DNA of 14,381 nt. Origin: Roseomonas sp. (lineage in GTDB: Bacteria; Pseudomonadota; Alphaproteobacteria; Acetobacterales; Acetobacteraceae). Of this stretch, positions 6,333 through 14,295 are shown piece by piece. The notes beneath the pieces are model-generated. The model saw only the letters and a list, made by a program, of their open reading frames with translations. It made no database searches and was not told the origin of the DNA. The translations under genes and the position numbers were made by a program. How positions within the stretch are numbered: position 1 is the stretch's first letter; every line of letters begins with the position of its first letter. The stretch covers positions 1 through 14,381 of the forward strand of contig JADCFR010000116.1 in the NCBI GenBank assembly GCA_020249415.1. The letters run 5' to 3'.

Positions 6333-6995
6333 TCATTCAGGCTCAATATCCGGCGCCTCACCATAGGGGTCGGCCGGGGTGGCGCGGCTTGGCCTGGCCG
6401 GGGCGACAGCAGTTGGCGCCACGGGGCGTGGGGCGCGGGCTTCCGGCGGCGGGCGGCGGGCGATCTCAGGTCCGATATCGGCCAGTTCCAGAAAGCCATC
6501 AGCCTGACGGCGCAATTCATCGGCGATCATGGGTGGTTGGCTTTCCATGGTAGACACCACCGTCACCTTCACCCCCTGGCGCTGCACGGCTTCCACCACG
6601 CGGCGGAAATCGCCATCACCGGAAACCAGCACCGCGTGATCCAGATGCGGGGCCAATTCCATCATATCCACGGCCAATTCGATATCCATATTGCCCTTGA
6701 TCCGGCGCCGCCCGCTCGGGTCCGCCTGTTCCTTGGCGGGCTTCGTCACCACGCGCCAGCCATTATAGGCCAGCCAATCTGTCAGCGGGCGCAGCGGCGA
6801 GTAATCCTCGGTCTCGATCAGGGCAGTGTAATAACAGGCGCGCACCAGATAGGTGGAGCCGCCAAAAAACCGCAGCATGGCGGCGAAATCAACCTCGAAC
6901 CCCAGGGCCCTTGTGGCGTAATAGAGATTGGCGCCATCAACGAAAAGGCCAACGCGTTCCAGGCCAGCCTGGCGCCGAGCAATATGAGCAGACAT
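6333..6995 (-). CDS. NYN domain (LabA/DUF88-type, PIN-like) protein
   Basis: A 220-residue protein with an NYN domain, a PIN-like fold thought to act as a metal-dependent ribonuclease. Acidic positions of the active site are all visible (numbering from ATG 6995): D20 in 'LFVDGANLYYA', D104 in 'KGNMDIELAVDMM' and D127/D129 in 'VSGDGDFRRVV'. The domain spans about 14-175. From about 178 the protein becomes Pro/Ala/Arg-rich, with 'PPPEARAPRPVAP', and ends acidic; this tail is probably disordered. The start is ATG 6995, with GAGGA seven bases upstream on the minus strand; a TTG at 6998 is in frame but too close to that site. No membrane segment or signal peptide. It is divergent from folK across 74 bp and reads towards the UDG gene. 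The RNA target is unknown. Confidence 0.88.
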   Translation of the reverse strand: MSAHIARRQAGLERVGLFVDGANLYYATRALGFEVDFAAMLRFFGGSTYLVRACYYTALIETEDYSPLRPLTDWLAYNGWRVVTKPAKEQADPSGRRRIKGNMDIELAVDMMELAPHLDHAVLVSGDGDFRRVVEAVQRQGVKVTVVSTMESQPPMIADELRRQADGFLELADIGPEIARRPPPEARAPRPVAPTAVAPARPSRATPADPYGEAPDIEPE

Positions 6996-7069
6996 CAAAT
7001 GATCCTCAATGGTTTGAGACGAAGGTTCAAATTCAGCCAGTTCTGTTACAGCAAACAGGCCGGCTTGTC

Positions 7070-7576
7070 ATGGCCCGGGCTCTGATCGGTATTGGCGCCA
7101 ATCTGCCGGCGGGTGATGGCGCGCCGCCGCTGGCCAGCTGCAAGGCGGCGCTGGCGGCACTCGCTGCCCTGCCGAGGCTGCGGCTGGTGGCGGCCTCAAG
7201 CTGGTGGGAAAGCGCGCCGATCCCGCCCAACCCGAATTCCCCGCGCTACATCAATGGCGTGGCGTTGCTGGAGGGCGCGGCGGAACCGGCTGGGCTGCTC
7301 GCTGCGCTGCAAGCCATTGAAAACGCTGCCGGGCGCACCCGGCCCTATCCCAATGCGCCGCGCGTCTTGGACCTTGATATCATTGATCTGGATGGGCTGG
7401 TGCGCGATGCGCCGGACCCGGTGCTGCCCCATCCGCGCGCCCATTTGCGCGGCTTTGTGCTCTATCCCCTGGCCGAGGTGGCGCCGGATTGGGTGCATCC
7501 GCGCCTGAAGCAGCGCGTCTCTGCGCTGATCGCGGCCCTTCCGGCGCAGGATGTCAGGCCGCTGCCCGCCGCCTGA
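7070..7576 (+). CDS. folK: 2-amino-4-hydroxy-6-hydroxymethyldihydropteridine pyrophosphokinase
   Basis: A 168-residue HPPK, which transfers pyrophosphate from ATP to 6-hydroxymethyl-7,8-dihydropterin in folate synthesis. Family landmarks are 'IGIGANLP' (6-13), 'SSWWESAPIPPNPNSPRYINGVALLEG' as the pterin-binding region (43-69), and the signature 'PRVLDLDIIDLDG' (97-109) with the two Mg-binding aspartates D101 and D103. 'LPHPRAHLRGFVLYPLAEVAP' (119-139) is the usual end block. Length is slightly above the E. coli enzyme (about 159). The frame is open far upstream; ATG 7070 is chosen because 'MARALIGIG' gives the standard N-terminal strand and because upstream bases belong to the NYN promoter side. 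It opens the plus-strand housekeeping run and precedes rpoZ by 117 bp. folK next to rpoZ is known from other alphaproteobacteria; folP and folB are not in the window. Confidence 0.95.
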   Translation: MARALIGIGANLPAGDGAPPLASCKAALAALAALPRLRLVAASSWWESAPIPPNPNSPRYINGVALLEGAAEPAGLLAALQAIENAAGRTRPYPNAPRVLDLDIIDLDGLVRDAPDPVLPHPRAHLRGFVLYPLAEVAPDWVHPRLKQRVSALIAALPAQDVRPLPAA

Positions 7577-7597
7577 GGCCTAAGGCGCTTGAAATCC

Positions 7598-7626
7598 TTG
7601 CAAAGCGGCGCCGAGGCGACTATTTG
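7598..7626 (+). promoter_or_regulatory. Candidate rpoZ promoter
   Basis: TTGCAA (7598-7603) and TATTTG (7621-7626) are separated by 17 bases, in the 117-bp gap after folK. A second possible -10, TATAAC at 7632-7637, has no good partner at the right distance. The call rests only on hexamer similarity and position. Confidence 0.35.
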
Positions 7627-7644
7627 CAATCTATAACCGGTCCA

Positions 7645-7658
7645 GCCGGGCGCCCGGC
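7645..7658. repeat. 14-bp perfect GC palindrome before rpoZ
   Basis: GCCGGGCGCCCGGC is fully self-complementary and sits 35 bp before the rpoZ ATG. A CCCC-TTTT run follows about 13 bases later. It could be a leader stem-loop, a weak terminator of folK, or chance in GC-rich sequence. Confidence 0.3.
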
Positions 7659-7693
7659 CCCCGCCGCGCGCCCCTTTTGTCTTTGGAGCCCTC

Positions 7694-8086
7694 ATGGCGC
7701 GCGTTACCGTTGAAGATTGCATCGAAAAGATCCCGAACCGCTTTGAACTCGTGCTGATGGCCGCGCAGCGTGCGCGCAATATCAGCCGGGGTGAGCAGAT
7801 CACGATTGATCGCGACAATGACAAGAACCCGGTCGTGGCGCTGCGCGAAATCGCCGAGGAAAAGGCCAATTTGCCTTCGCTGGAAGCCGATCTGATCAAA
7901 TCCTTGCAGCGTGCGCCGGAACCGGAGCCCGCCGAGGAAGAAGTGATTGACCTGATCGCCACTGATGAAAACATCTTCGGCATCATGGATGTGCAGGAAG
8001 AAGCCCTGCCTGAGGCCGGCGCCGAGGACATGGCGCCTGATGATCTGGAAGCTGCCATCGCCGCTGAGCTTGGCGGCAAACGATAG
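7694..8086 (+). CDS. rpoZ: DNA-directed RNA polymerase omega subunit
   Basis: A 130-residue omega subunit, which helps assemble RNA polymerase and, with beta', forms a ppGpp-binding site in proteobacteria. The conserved N-terminal block is complete: '[20 protein letters not shown]' then 'AAQRARNIS' (23-31). The middle '[15 protein letters not shown]' (45-59) is the second conserved helix. After about residue 75 the protein is a long acidic tail, as in other alphaproteobacteria where omega is longer than the 91 residues of E. coli. GGAG at 7685-7688, five bases before the ATG, supports the start. The rsh gene follows within 10 bp, so alarmone synthesis and one of its targets are made from one message. 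Confidence 0.97.
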   Translation: MARVTVEDCIEKIPNRFELVLMAAQRARNISRGEQITIDRDNDKNPVVALREIAEEKANLPSLEADLIKSLQRAPEPEPAEEEVIDLIATDENIFGIMDVQEEALPEAGAEDMAPDDLEAAIAAELGGKR

Positions 8087-8088
8087 GA
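8085..8088 (+). promoter_or_regulatory. Ribosome site that decides the rsh start
   Basis: AGGA overlaps the rpoZ stop codon. It is six bases before ATG 8095 but directly adjacent to ATG 8089, so 8095 is the better initiation codon. Confidence 0.5.
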
Positions 8089-8094
8089 ATGCCG

Positions 8095-10374
8095 ATGGGG
8101 CGAAGCTTTACCTTTTGCTTCCCCCTGGATTTTCCCCGCGCGCCTGAAGGTCTGGCCGCGGGGCGCGCCTTTTCGCCCGGCGCTGAGCTTGCTTCCCATG
8201 TTGTTGCCTATGATCCGCGCGCCGATGCTGCGCTCATCACTGCCGCCTATGATATCGCGGCGGAAGCCCATGCGCCGCAAAAGCGCGATGATGGGCAGCC
8301 CTATATTGTGCATCCTCTTGCGGTTGCGGAAATCCTGGCCGGTTATCGGCTTGATCCTGGTTCCATCATCACCGCGCTTTTGCATGACACGGTTGAGGAT
8401 ACGCCGCTCAAGCTCGGTGATATTGAAAGCCGCTTCGGCAAGGAAGTGGCGCGGCTGGTGGATGGTGTCACCAAGCTGACGCGGCTTGAACTGCAATCCG
8501 AACGCACCAAACAGGCCGAGAATTTCCGCAAACTTGTCCTTGCCATGAGCGAGGATATTCGCGTGCTGCTGATCAAGCTCGCGGATAGGCTGCATAATAT
8601 GCGCACCATCTCCGGCATGCCGCAGCCGGAACGCCGCCGCAAACAGGCGCGCGAGACTTTGGAAATCTACGCGCCGCTCGCTGAACGCATCGGCATGGAT
8701 GCGCTGAAGACCGAATTGGAAACCCTTTCCTTTCGCGAAATGAATGCGGAAGCCTGGCAGACCATTGCCGCGCGGCTGACCTATCTGCGCGGCCAGGGTG
8801 CCGATTTGATTGCGGAGATCGAGGCGGATTTGCGCCGCGTGCTTGCTGATGCCGGTGTCACGGTGGTGGATATTCAGGGGCGGGAGAAATCGCCCTATTC
8901 CATCTGGCTCAAGATGCAGAAGAAGAATGTCGCCTTTGAGCAATTATCCGACATCATGGCCTTTCGCATCATCGTGCCGGAAAAGGGTGATTGCTACGCC
9001 GCCCTTGGTGCCATTCATTCCGCCTATCGCGTCGTGCCGGGGCGCTTCAAGGATTGGATTTCAACGCCCAAGACCAATGGCTATCAGAGCCTGCATACGG
9101 GCGTGACGGTGCCGGAACGGCGCAATGCCAAGATCGAAGTGCAAATCCGCACCAAGGAAATGCATGACATTGCGGAAAATGGCGTCGCCGCGCATTGGAG
9201 CTATAAGCAGGGCCCGGGGTCATCTCGGGATCAGAAGCGCTATCCCTGGGTGCGCGATCTTTTGGAAATTCTGGAAAACGCGGCTGAGCCTCAGGAATTT
9301 CTGGAACATACCAAGCTTGAACTGCATCGCGACCGGGTGTTCTGCTTCACACCCAAGGGCGACCTGATCGAATTGCCGCGTGGTGCCACGCCAGTTGACT
9401 TCGCCTATGAGGTGCATAGCCAGGTGGGCGATAGCACGGTTGGCGCCAAGGTGAATGGCAAGATCGTGCCGCTACGGCATGTGCTGGAAAATGGCGATCA
9501 GGTTGAGATCATCACCGCGCGCGGCGGCACGCCCAATCCGGGGTGGGAGCGGTTTGTTGTCACCGGCAAGGCGCGGGCGCGCATCCGGCGCGTCAATCAC
9601 GCGCGGCAGCGTTCCGAACAGCGCGAAGAAGGCCGCAGCGCCATTGCCAAGGCGTTTCGGGCTGCCGGCCTTGATTTTTCGGAAAAGCTTGCCGAACCCG
9701 CTTTGAAGCCACTGAAGCAGACGGATTTTGAGGCGATGTGCATCGCGGTCGCGAGCGGCAATCTTTCGCCGCGCGATGTGTTGCATGCCGCCGTGCCGGA
9801 ATTGCGCGCCGCGCCCCGTGGGGCGGACCCGTTGCCACTCGCAAGGCCCAGGGGGCGGCTTGGCGCGGGGCAAACCCTGATGCCGGGCAAGGCGGAACGC
9901 CAATCAGCGGCCAAGCGGGATGCAGCACTTGGGTTGCGAGGGCTGGTGACCGGCATGGCGGTGAGTTTTGCCGGCTGCTGCCATCCTCTGCCCGGCGATC
10001 GGATTCTGGGCATTGTCACGACTGGGCGCGGGGTCACGATCCATCGGCAGGATTGCCATGGCTTGCAGGCTTTCGCCGCGACGCCCGAGCGCTTCATTGA
10101 TGTGGATTGGGATTATGATGGCGCGACCAAGGGCACGCATGTCGCGCGGGTCGAGTTGGTCGCGGAAAACCGCCCTGATGCCCTGGCGGGGGTGACCACG
10201 GCCATCGCAAGGCAGGAAGGGGTGGTGAATAGCCTTCGCATCACCAACCGGGCCGAGGATTGGTGCGAAGTGCTGGTGGATGTGGAAGTGCGCGATATTT
10301 CCCACCTGACCGCGGTGCTGGCCGCTTTGCGGGCCTGCCCCGGCATCACCCAGGTGGAACGCGGCAAGGGATAG
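8095..10374 (+). CDS. rsh: Bifunctional (p)ppGpp synthetase/hydrolase (RelA/SpoT homologue)
   Basis: A 759-residue long RSH that makes and degrades (p)ppGpp, controlling growth under starvation. Domains in order: HD hydrolase (about 38-200) with H59, H73, the intact 'HDTVED' (97-102) and 'ADRLHNMRT'; synthetase (about 255-375) with 'YSIWLKM', 'GYQSLHTGV' (329-337) and '[16 protein letters not shown]' (348-363, catalytic Glu 348); TGS (about 412-475); a linker; a Cys/zinc-finger-like region with 'GCCHPLPGD' (C628, C629) and 'HRQDC' (C654); and a C-terminal ACT domain (about 684-755). Both active sites look intact, so it should be bifunctional. About 35 residues precede the usual RSH start ('[10 protein letters not shown]'), with no other start codon in between, so this extension appears real. 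Start 8095 fits the AGGA site; ATG 8089 is the alternative. No other RSH gene is seen here. Confidence 0.96.
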   Translation: MGRSFTFCFPLDFPRAPEGLAAGRAFSPGAELASHVVAYDPRADAALITAAYDIAAEAHAPQKRDDGQPYIVHPLAVAEILAGYRLDPGSIITALLHDTVEDTPLKLGDIESRFGKEVARLVDGVTKLTRLELQSERTKQAENFRKLVLAMSEDIRVLLIKLADRLHNMRTISGMPQPERRRKQARETLEIYAPLAERIGMDALKTELETLSFREMNAEAWQTIAARLTYLRGQGADLIAEIEADLRRVLADAGVTVVDIQGREKSPYSIWLKMQKKNVAFEQLSDIMAFRIIVPEKGDCYAALGAIHSAYRVVPGRFKDWISTPKTNGYQSLHTGVTVPERRNAKIEVQIRTKEMHDIAENGVAAHWSYKQGPGSSRDQKRYPWVRDLLEILENAAEPQEFLEHTKLELHRDRVFCFTPKGDLIELPRGATPVDFAYEVHSQVGDSTVGAKVNGKIVPLRHVLENGDQVEIITARGGTPNPGWERFVVTGKARARIRRVNHARQRSEQREEGRSAIAKAFRAAGLDFSEKLAEPALKPLKQTDFEAMCIAVASGNLSPRDVLHAAVPELRAAPRGADPLPLARPRGRLGAGQTLMPGKAERQSAAKRDAALGLRGLVTGMAVSFAGCCHPLPGDRILGIVTTGRGVTIHRQDCHGLQAFAATPERFIDVDWDYDGATKGTHVARVELVAENRPDALAGVTTAIARQEGVVNSLRITNRAEDWCEVLVDVEVRDISHLTAVLAALRACPGITQVERGKG

Positions 10375-10382
10375 GGCAGCGC

Positions 10383-10790
10383 ATGATCATCGGCATCGGG
10401 TCGGATATCATGGATATCCGGCGCATTGAGCGCACCATTGAACGCCATGGCGACCGCTTTCTGGAGCGTATTTTTACCTCGGCAGAGCGTGCCAAAGCAG
10501 AAAAGCGCACCGAACGCATTCGCGCCGCCACCTATGCCAAGCGCTTTGCCGCGAAGGAAGCCGCTTCCAAGGCGCTGGGGACCGGGTTTCGCGCGGGGGT
10601 GTTTTGGCGCGATCTGGGGGTGGTGAATTTGCCATCCGGCCAGCCGACGTTGCGCCTGACCGGGGGCGCAGCGGAGCGCCTGAAGGCCATTACGCCGGCG
10701 GGGTATGGCGCAGTGATTGCGCTCACCATGACCGATGAATTTCCCTATGCCCAGGCGATGGTGGTGATCACCGCCGTCCCGCTTCCTTGA
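10383..10790 (+). CDS. acpS: Holo-[acyl-carrier-protein] synthase
   Basis: A 135-residue AcpS, which transfers the 4'-phosphopantetheine arm of CoA to a serine of acyl carrier protein and so activates fatty acid synthesis. The Mg-binding residues are visible: D8 in '[11 protein letters not shown]' and E59 in '[18 protein letters not shown]' (51-68), which is the family signature. Length agrees with the family (about 120-135). ATG 10383 is chosen because it starts exactly at the conserved first strand; the frame is open further upstream inside rsh but that part has no family match. It lies 8 bp after rsh, with AGGG at 10373-10376 overlapping the rsh stop as a probable ribosome site. In several other alphaproteobacteria pdxJ and/or pyrE lie between rsh and acpS; here they are absent. 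Confidence 0.96.
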   Translation: MIIGIGSDIMDIRRIERTIERHGDRFLERIFTSAERAKAEKRTERIRAATYAKRFAAKEAASKALGTGFRAGVFWRDLGVVNLPSGQPTLRLTGGAAERLKAITPAGYGAVIALTMTDEFPYAQAMVVITAVPLP

Positions 10791-10814
10791 CAGGGCGCGC
10801 CGCGCCGCTATGCC
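10787..10814 (+). promoter_or_regulatory. Candidate lepB promoter overlapping the acpS stop codon
   Basis: TTGACA at 10787-10792 is an exact -35 consensus and contains the acpS stop TGA (10788-10790). TATGCC (10809-10814) follows after 16 bases as a weak -10. Transcription would begin around 10821, leaving a leader of about 27 bases before the lepB ATG at 10848. Only the -35 is strong. Confidence 0.45.
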
Positions 10815-10847
10815 CTGCCCTAACCCGACAGTTTCGTTGGGGTTCGC

Positions 10848-11633
10848 ATGCGCCGTTTGGGCGATATCCTTGGAAGTGACATGGCCTCGAAGAAATCCGG
10901 CGGTTGGCTGGAAAGCGTCAAAACCATTGTCTATGCCGCCGCGATTGCGATTGGCATTCGCACTGTCGCGTTTGAGCCCTTCAATATCCCTTCCGGGTCG
11001 ATGATCCCTTCGCTGCAAGTGGGGGATTATCTTTTCGTCTCCAAATACTCCTATGGCTATTCGCGCCATTCCATGCCCTTCAGCCCGCCGCTTTTTGAGG
11101 GGCGGATTTTCGGGGCCATGCCGAAGCGCGGCGATGTCGCGGTGTTCAAGCTGCCGCGCGATGGCAGCACGGATTACATCAAGCGCATCATTGGCCTGCC
11201 GGGGGATCGCGTGCAGATGCGTGGCGGTATTCTCCATTTGAACGGGGCACCGGTGCGGCGCGAATTGCTTGGCCCCTATACGGTCGAAGGCGATGGGCCG
11301 CGCATCACGGTGCGGCGCTTCCGCGAATTCCTGCCCGCGATTGATGGCGCGCCGGGTGCGGCGCATGATATCCTGGAAGCATCGGATGATGCGCCTTTGG
11401 ACAATACGCCGGAATTTCGCGTGCCGCCCGGGCATGTTTTCGCCATGGGCGATAATCGCGACAATAGCCTGGATAGCCGCGCGATGAATGCGGTGGGCTT
11501 CATTCCGATTGAAAACCTGGTTGGTCGTGCCGAGGTTATTTTCTTTTCCGTGGATGGTTCCGCCGCCTGGTGGCAGGTGTGGAATTGGCCCTTTGCCATT
11601 CGCTGGTCGCGGCTATTCAGCACGGTCAAGTGA
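10848..11633 (+). CDS. lepB: Signal peptidase I
   Basis: A 261-residue type I signal peptidase, which removes signal peptides from exported proteins at the outer face of the inner membrane. One N-terminal membrane segment lies at about 26-42 ('TIVYAAAIAIGIRTVAF'). The catalytic serine is S51 in 'IPSGSMIPS', the general-base lysine is K112 in 'DYIKRIIGLPGD', and the box 'GDNRDNSLDSR' (201-211) is complete. The single anchor and length match alphaproteobacterial LepB. ATG 10848 has GGGG five bases upstream and lies behind the candidate promoter. ATG 10881 ('MASKKSGGWLES') also has GGAAG four bases upstream and gives the start seen in relatives as I recall them, so the first 11 residues are uncertain. 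The enzyme would be needed for exported proteins such as the one at the left edge. Confidence 0.96.
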   Translation: MRRLGDILGSDMASKKSGGWLESVKTIVYAAAIAIGIRTVAFEPFNIPSGSMIPSLQVGDYLFVSKYSYGYSRHSMPFSPPLFEGRIFGAMPKRGDVAVFKLPRDGSTDYIKRIIGLPGDRVQMRGGILHLNGAPVRRELLGPYTVEGDGPRITVRRFREFLPAIDGAPGAAHDILEASDDAPLDNTPEFRVPPGHVFAMGDNRDNSLDSRAMNAVGFIPIENLVGRAEVIFFSVDGSAAWWQVWNWPFAIRWSRLFSTVK

Positions 11634-11649
11634 TGCGTCTAGACAAAGC

Positions 11650-12321
11650 ATGAGTGCTGATCTGGAAGCACGGCTTGGCCATCACTTCGCCAGACCAGAA
11701 TTGCTGACGCGTGCGCTGACCCATAGCACCGATGCGGAAAGCCGCGGTGAGGGTTTACTTTCCAATGAGCGCCTGGAATTTGTCGGCGACCGCGTGCTGG
11801 GGCTTTGCATCGCCGAATGGCTTGCGGAACGTTTCCCGGATGAACGTGAAGGCGATTTGGCGAAGCGGCTTTCCATGCTGGTTTCCGCCGATACGCTTTG
11901 CAAGGTGGCGGAAGAATTGGGGCTGGGTGCGGATTTGCGCATGCCCGCGCGGTATCGCGCGACGGGGCTGATGGGGCCGCGCAATCTGCTTTCTGATGCG
12001 TTTGAAGCGGTGCTGGGGGCGATTTATCTAGATGGCGGCCTCGCCCCCGCGCGCGCCTTGGTGCGGCGCTGCTTTGCCGCGCTGATCGAAGCGGATGTGC
12101 GCCCGCCGACCTCCGCCAAGAACCGGTTGCAGGAATGGACTTTGGGGCGCGGCCTTGGTTTGCCGGTCTATGGTTTGGTGCACTCAAGTGGCCCCGCCCA
12201 TGCGCCGCGTTTTGTCATCAGCGTGCTGGCGGCAGGGCGGGAAGCAGCGGGTGAGGGTGACAGCAAACGCGCCGCCGAACAGGCAGCGGCGGAAGCCTGG
12301 TTGAAGGGTTTGGGAACATGA
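11650..12321 (+). CDS. rnc: Ribonuclease III
   Basis: A 223-residue RNase III, which cuts double-stranded RNA in rRNA precursors and mRNAs. The family signature reads 'NERLEFVGDRVLGL' (39-52), giving E40, E43 and D47; the second metal-binding pair is D116 and E119 in 'LLSDAFEAVLGAIYLDGG'. These are the expected catalytic acids. The double-stranded RNA-binding domain covers about 155-222 and is complete, with 'KNRLQEW' at its start and 'KRAAEQAAAEAWL' at its end. ATG 11650 starts 16 bp after lepB; its ribosome site is weak. The frame is open further upstream inside lepB but without family similarity. The stop overlaps the era start (ATGA), so the two are translationally coupled, as in many proteobacteria. 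Confidence 0.97.
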   Translation: MSADLEARLGHHFARPELLTRALTHSTDAESRGEGLLSNERLEFVGDRVLGLCIAEWLAERFPDEREGDLAKRLSMLVSADTLCKVAEELGLGADLRMPARYRATGLMGPRNLLSDAFEAVLGAIYLDGGLAPARALVRRCFAALIEADVRPPTSAKNRLQEWTLGRGLGLPVYGLVHSSGPAHAPRFVISVLAAGREAAGEGDSKRAAEQAAAEAWLKGLGT

Positions 12322-13211
12322 CAACGCGTTGCGGGTTGATTGCCATTCTGGGCGCGCCCAATGCCGGCAAATCCACGCTGGTGAATAGGCTTGCCGGCAG
12401 CAAGGTGACGATTGTCTCACCCAAGCCGCAAACAACGCGCTTCAGGGTGCGCGCGGTGGTGATGCGCGGTGAAAGCCAATTGGTGCTGGTGGATACACCC
12501 GGCATTTTCACGCCGCGCCGGCGGTTGGATCGCGCCATGGTCGCCGCTGCCTGGGGTGGCGCGCAGGATGCTGATATCTCGCTGCTGATGGTGGATGCAC
12601 GCGCTGGGCTGACTGAGCCATTGCGTGGCATTATCGAAAAACTCGGCAAGACGCGCCGGCCCATTTGGCTGGTGCTGAACAAGACCGATCTGATCCCGCG
12701 CGAGCAATTGCTGCCGCTGACGGCGGAATTGCACAAGCTGCTGCCTTTCGCTGAGACCTTCATGATCTCTGCCGAAAAGGGCGAAGGGCTGGATCGGCTG
12801 CTGGATCACCTGGCGGAGGCTGTGCCGCCTGGGCCGTATCTTTTCCCGGAAGATGATCTGACCGATTTGCCGAACCGCATGCTGGCGGCTGAGATTGTGC
12901 GCGAACAGATCCTGCGCCAGACGCATCAGGAAGTGCCGCATCATGCCTCGGTTGAAACCGAAGCCTGGACGGAAAAGCCCGATGGTTCGGTGCGGATTGA
13001 TTGCACCATCTATATCGCCCGCGCCTCACAAAAGGCGATCCTGATTGGCGACAAAGGAAGCCGCATTCGCGAGATTGGGCGGCTGGCGCGGCTGGAATTG
13101 ACGAAATTGCTGGAGCGCCCGGTGCATCTTTTCCTGAATGTGAAGGAAAAGCCCGACTGGGATGAAACCGCCGCGCGCATCCGCGCCATTGGGCTTGAGG
13201 ATGCCGGCTGA
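12318..13211 (+). CDS. era: GTPase Era
   Basis: A 297-residue GTPase that binds the 3' end of 16S rRNA and helps 30S subunit maturation. G1 is 'GAPNAGKST' (12-20), G2 lies at 'KPQTTR' (36-41), G3 is DTPG (59-62), G4 is NKTD (121-124) and G5 is 'SAEKG' (151-155). The C-terminal KH domain begins near 200 and contains 'IGDKGSRIREIG' (243-254), the Era-type RNA-binding loop. Length agrees with the family (about 300). It begins inside the rnc stop codon, so RNase III and Era, which both act on 16S rRNA, are made together. Nothing is unusual. Confidence 0.98.
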   Translation: MTTRCGLIAILGAPNAGKSTLVNRLAGSKVTIVSPKPQTTRFRVRAVVMRGESQLVLVDTPGIFTPRRRLDRAMVAAAWGGAQDADISLLMVDARAGLTEPLRGIIEKLGKTRRPIWLVLNKTDLIPREQLLPLTAELHKLLPFAETFMISAEKGEGLDRLLDHLAEAVPPGPYLFPEDDLTDLPNRMLAAEIVREQILRQTHQEVPHHASVETEAWTEKPDGSVRIDCTIYIARASQKAILIGDKGSRIREIGRLARLELTKLLERPVHLFLNVKEKPDWDETAARIRAIGLEDAG

Positions 13212-13223
13212 AAGCAACGACCC

Positions 13224-13964
13224 ATGAGCGTTGAATGGCAGGCGCCGGCGGTGGTGCTTGATCTCCGCCCGCATGGCGAAGGCGGCGCGGTCGTGACAGT
13301 GCTGACCGAAGCCCATGGCCGGCATGCGGGCTTGGTGAAGGGTGGCGGTTCGCGTGCCCAGGCGGGGCTATGGCTGCCGGGCAATCTTATCGAAGCACGC
13401 TGGGTCGCCAGGCTTTCTGATCAATTGGGCAGCCTGAGTGGCGAATTGGTCCATCCGGCGGCAGCACTTGCCATGGATGAACCCCTCGCCTTGGCGCTTT
13501 TGTCTTCTGCCTGCGCCATCGCCGCCGATGCCCTGCCGGAACGCGAAGCCCATCCGCGCGCCTTTGCCGGGCTGGTTTCGCTGATTGGCCATTTGGCCGG
13601 CGGCGCTGAGGGCGTGGTCGCGGATTATGTGCGCTTTGAAGCGCTGATCCTGGCCGAGCTTGGCTATGGGCTTGACCTAACCGCCTGCGCCGTGACCGGG
13701 GTGCATGAGGGGCTGACGCATGTCTCGCCGCGCTCGGGCCGCGCGGTCAGTGCCGGGGCGGCGGCGCCTTATCTGGATAAGCTGCTGCCCCTGCCCGCCT
13801 TTCTGCGTGATGCGGAAAGCCTGGGGGAGGCGGCATCCTGGGTGGCAGGGCTGAAGCTCACCGGGCATTTCCTGGAACGCGATGCCTTTGGCGCGCGTCA
13901 CCGCCCTTTGCCCGAAGCGCGCTTCAGATTGGTGGAGCGAATAGCGGGGCTGATCGCCGATTGA
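13224..13964 (+). CDS. recO: DNA repair protein RecO
   Basis: A 246-residue RecO, which with RecR loads RecA on single-stranded DNA in the RecF pathway. The N-terminal OB fold is at about 1-80, starting 'WQAPAVVLDLRPHGEGGAVV'. The helical part has the alphaproteobacterial block 'LAELGYGLDLTACAVTG' (143-159), 'VSPRSGRAVS' (167-176) and 'LLPLPAFL' (187-194). The four-cysteine zinc motif found in some RecO proteins is absent, as in E. coli RecO. It lies 12 bp after era and closes the plus-strand cluster. Its last 41 bases overlap a convergent gene on the other strand, so the two messages would share antisense sequence at their 3' ends. Confidence 0.94.
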   Translation: MSVEWQAPAVVLDLRPHGEGGAVVTVLTEAHGRHAGLVKGGGSRAQAGLWLPGNLIEARWVARLSDQLGSLSGELVHPAAALAMDEPLALALLSSACAIAADALPEREAHPRAFAGLVSLIGHLAGGAEGVVADYVRFEALILAELGYGLDLTACAVTGVHEGLTHVSPRSGRAVSAGAAAPYLDKLLPLPAFLRDAESLGEAASWVAGLKLTGHFLERDAFGARHRPLPEARFRLVERIAGLIAD

Positions 13965-14295
13965 CGCAGTAATGCATCACGCCGGTTTGTCCGCACATGG
14001 CGGCTTCGCAGATTTCGTGGAACTCCTCCGGCAGGGAATATAGTCTTTCGGGGTTCAGCGGCGCGCCGCCTTGCGTCGCCACGTGGTTCCAGCCGAGGTT
14101 GCGGAGCGTCATCGCAGCCCTTTGCGCCGCCGCCTCTGCGCCGCGGGCCAGGGTAAAGACCAGAAAGCAGCGGAACTCCCCCCGCGGGGCGATTGTGGCG
14201 GGACCGGCAATGCCCTCAGCCCAGGTAACCCAGACGGCGGGCATGGGTTCGGGCACGTAATCCTGCCGTAGGGGGGCGAGGGCCAAATCCATCAT
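13924..14295 (-). CDS. Hypothetical protein with a C-terminal Cys/His cluster
   Basis: A 123-residue protein that I do not recognise. It has no signal peptide or membrane segment. A compact predicted core runs from 'PAVWVTWAEG' (19-28) through 'RGEFRCFLVFTLA' (38-50) and a helix 'GAEAAAQRAAMTLRNLGW' (52-69). The second half holds H93, C96, C101, H108 and C110 within 18 residues, in 'HEICEAAMCGQTGVMHYC', an arrangement that could bind a metal. The composition is that of a real folded protein and differs from the Arg/Pro-rich shadow frames. The start is ATG 14295 or the next codon at 14292; neither has a clear ribosome site. The stop lies 41 bases inside recO, in convergent orientation. If the true relatives end earlier, the last residues may be a read-on into recO. 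Confidence 0.65.
   Translation of the reverse strand: MMDLALAPLRQDYVPEPMPAVWVTWAEGIAGPATIAPRGEFRCFLVFTLARGAEAAAQRAAMTLRNLGWNHVATQGGAPLNPERLYSLPEEFHEICEAAMCGQTGVMHYCVNRRSAPLFAPPI

Noticed and set aside
7462..8943. Minus-strand open frame of 493 codons opposite folK, rpoZ and rsh
   Set aside because: It crosses three well-identified genes and their spacers on the other strand and has no recognisable domain.
10113..11435. Minus-strand open frame of 440 codons opposite rsh, acpS and lepB
   Set aside because: Antisense to three conserved genes, His/Arg-rich composition and no motif; a codon-bias shadow.
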